Assembly (NCBI GenBank): GCA_938028845.1
Contig: CALIZJ010000153.1
Coordinates: 1-15,352, forward strand
From: an uncultured Blautia sp.
GTDB taxonomy: Bacteria; Bacillota; Clostridia; Lachnospirales; Lachnospiraceae
Direction of reading: 5' to 3'
DNA length: 15,352 nt
Positions 15,014 to 15,352 of the stretch are shown here, piece by piece. The notes below the pieces were generated by a model that was given only the letters and a program-made list of their open reading frames with translations, was not told the DNA's origin and ran no database searches. How positions within the stretch are numbered: position 1 is the stretch's first letter; each line of letters starts with the position of its first letter. Both the position numbers and the translations under genes were made by a program.

Positions 15014-15352
15014 ATGAAGTTAAAAAAGAGTGTTATGGCAGTTGCTTGTACCACGATGATGACCGTTTTTATGACTGTGTGCGGTACCTTTGCAGACAGC
15101 ACCGGGAAACCGGCACAGACAGAGGAACCCCTGATCGCCTATTTTTCCTATTCCGGAAATACGGAGGAAGCGGCAAAGGAGATTGCGGATTATACAGGGG
15201 GAACACTGGCGGAGATCCAGAGAGCTACTCCTTATGAGGATGTGAATACAGAAGGGGAGGAAGAATTAAACAGCAATGCCCGCCCGGAGATAACAATAAG
15301 TGTTGACAATGTAGAAGAGTATGATACAATTTTTGTCGGATATCCCATTTGG
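15014..15352 (+). CDS. Second exported flavodoxin-like protein (3' end outside window)
   Basis: An open frame of 113 residues that runs off the right edge. Residues 1-28 look like a secretion signal: MKLKK, a hydrophobic stretch, and either signal peptidase I cleavage near TFA-DS (27-28) or lipidation at Cys23 (MTVC is a poor lipobox). The flavodoxin fold starts at about residue 39: PLIAYFSYSGNTEEAAKEI has the canonical phosphate-binding loop SYSGNT (45-50), followed by TGGTLAEIQRATPYEDV, an NSNARPEI segment (87-93), and YDTIFVGYPIW (103-113), the start of the aromatic FMN-binding loop. It begins 31 bases after the previous stop with no terminator between, behind an AAAGGA / AGAGG region, so both genes are likely on one transcript. 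Not called by a simple open-frame search because it has no stop in the window. Confidence 0.82.
   Translation, partial: MKLKKSVMAVACTTMMTVFMTVCGTFADSTGKPAQTEEPLIAYFSYSGNTEEAAKEIADYTGGTLAEIQRATPYEDVNTEGEEELNSNARPEITISVDNVEEYDTIFVGYPIW

Overview
The window looks like a chromosome segment of an anaerobic, low-to-moderate GC Firmicute, most probably a member of the Lachnospiraceae (Clostridia). This rests on the style of the proteins (short pyruvate kinase, FAVKATPNP-type diaminopimelate decarboxylase, CobA-HemD fusion), strong AGGAGG-type ribosome binding sites, near-consensus sigma-A promoters, and tetrapyrrole genes set beside a cobalamin gene. No species assignment is possible by eye.

Region 1 (1-6817) is tetrapyrrole synthesis. 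The 3' end of a precorrin-2 C20-methyltransferase gene (cbiL/cobI) enters from the left. A near-perfect promoter (TTGACA-17-TATGAT) then drives a tight operon: hemA, a stand-alone precorrin-2 dehydrogenase, hemC, a cobA-hemD fusion, hemB and hemL. Junctions overlap by 11, 11, 1 and 1 bases; the only gap is 30 bases before hemB. Together these take glutamyl-tRNA to aminolevulinate, uroporphyrinogen III, precorrin-2 and sirohydrochlorin. No gene for the haem branch (hemE, hemN/hemG, hemH) is present here, and the neighbour is a corrinoid gene, so the operon probably feeds cobalamin and/or sirohaem.

Region 2 (6818-9135) has a beta-propeller lactonase with its own extended -10 promoter, converging on chorismate synthase (aroC, the only minus-strand gene). 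A single GC-rich hairpin with T-runs on both sides ends both genes.

Region 3 (9136-13967) starts with a divergent promoter region (aroC leftward, corA rightward; the corA promoter is a perfect TTGACA-17-TATAAT). It continues with a CorA-type metal transporter starting at GTG, a rhomboid-fold membrane protein that lacks catalytic histidine and carries a C-terminal zinc-ribbon-like tail, pyruvate kinase, and diaminopimelate decarboxylase, closed by a terminator.

Region 4 (13968-15352) has a promoter with a 19-base spacer holding a 19-base palindrome, the layout of MerR-family activated promoters. It reads into two consecutive genes for exported flavodoxin-like proteins. The first is a predicted lipoprotein with a long Ser/Thr/Gln/Glu linker and an altered phosphate loop; the second has the normal SxSGNT loop and runs off the right edge. 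This is the least ordinary part of the window. No insertion sequence, CRISPR array, tRNA or rRNA was seen, and no gene-free stretch exceeds 300 bases (the longest is 215 bases between aroC and corA).
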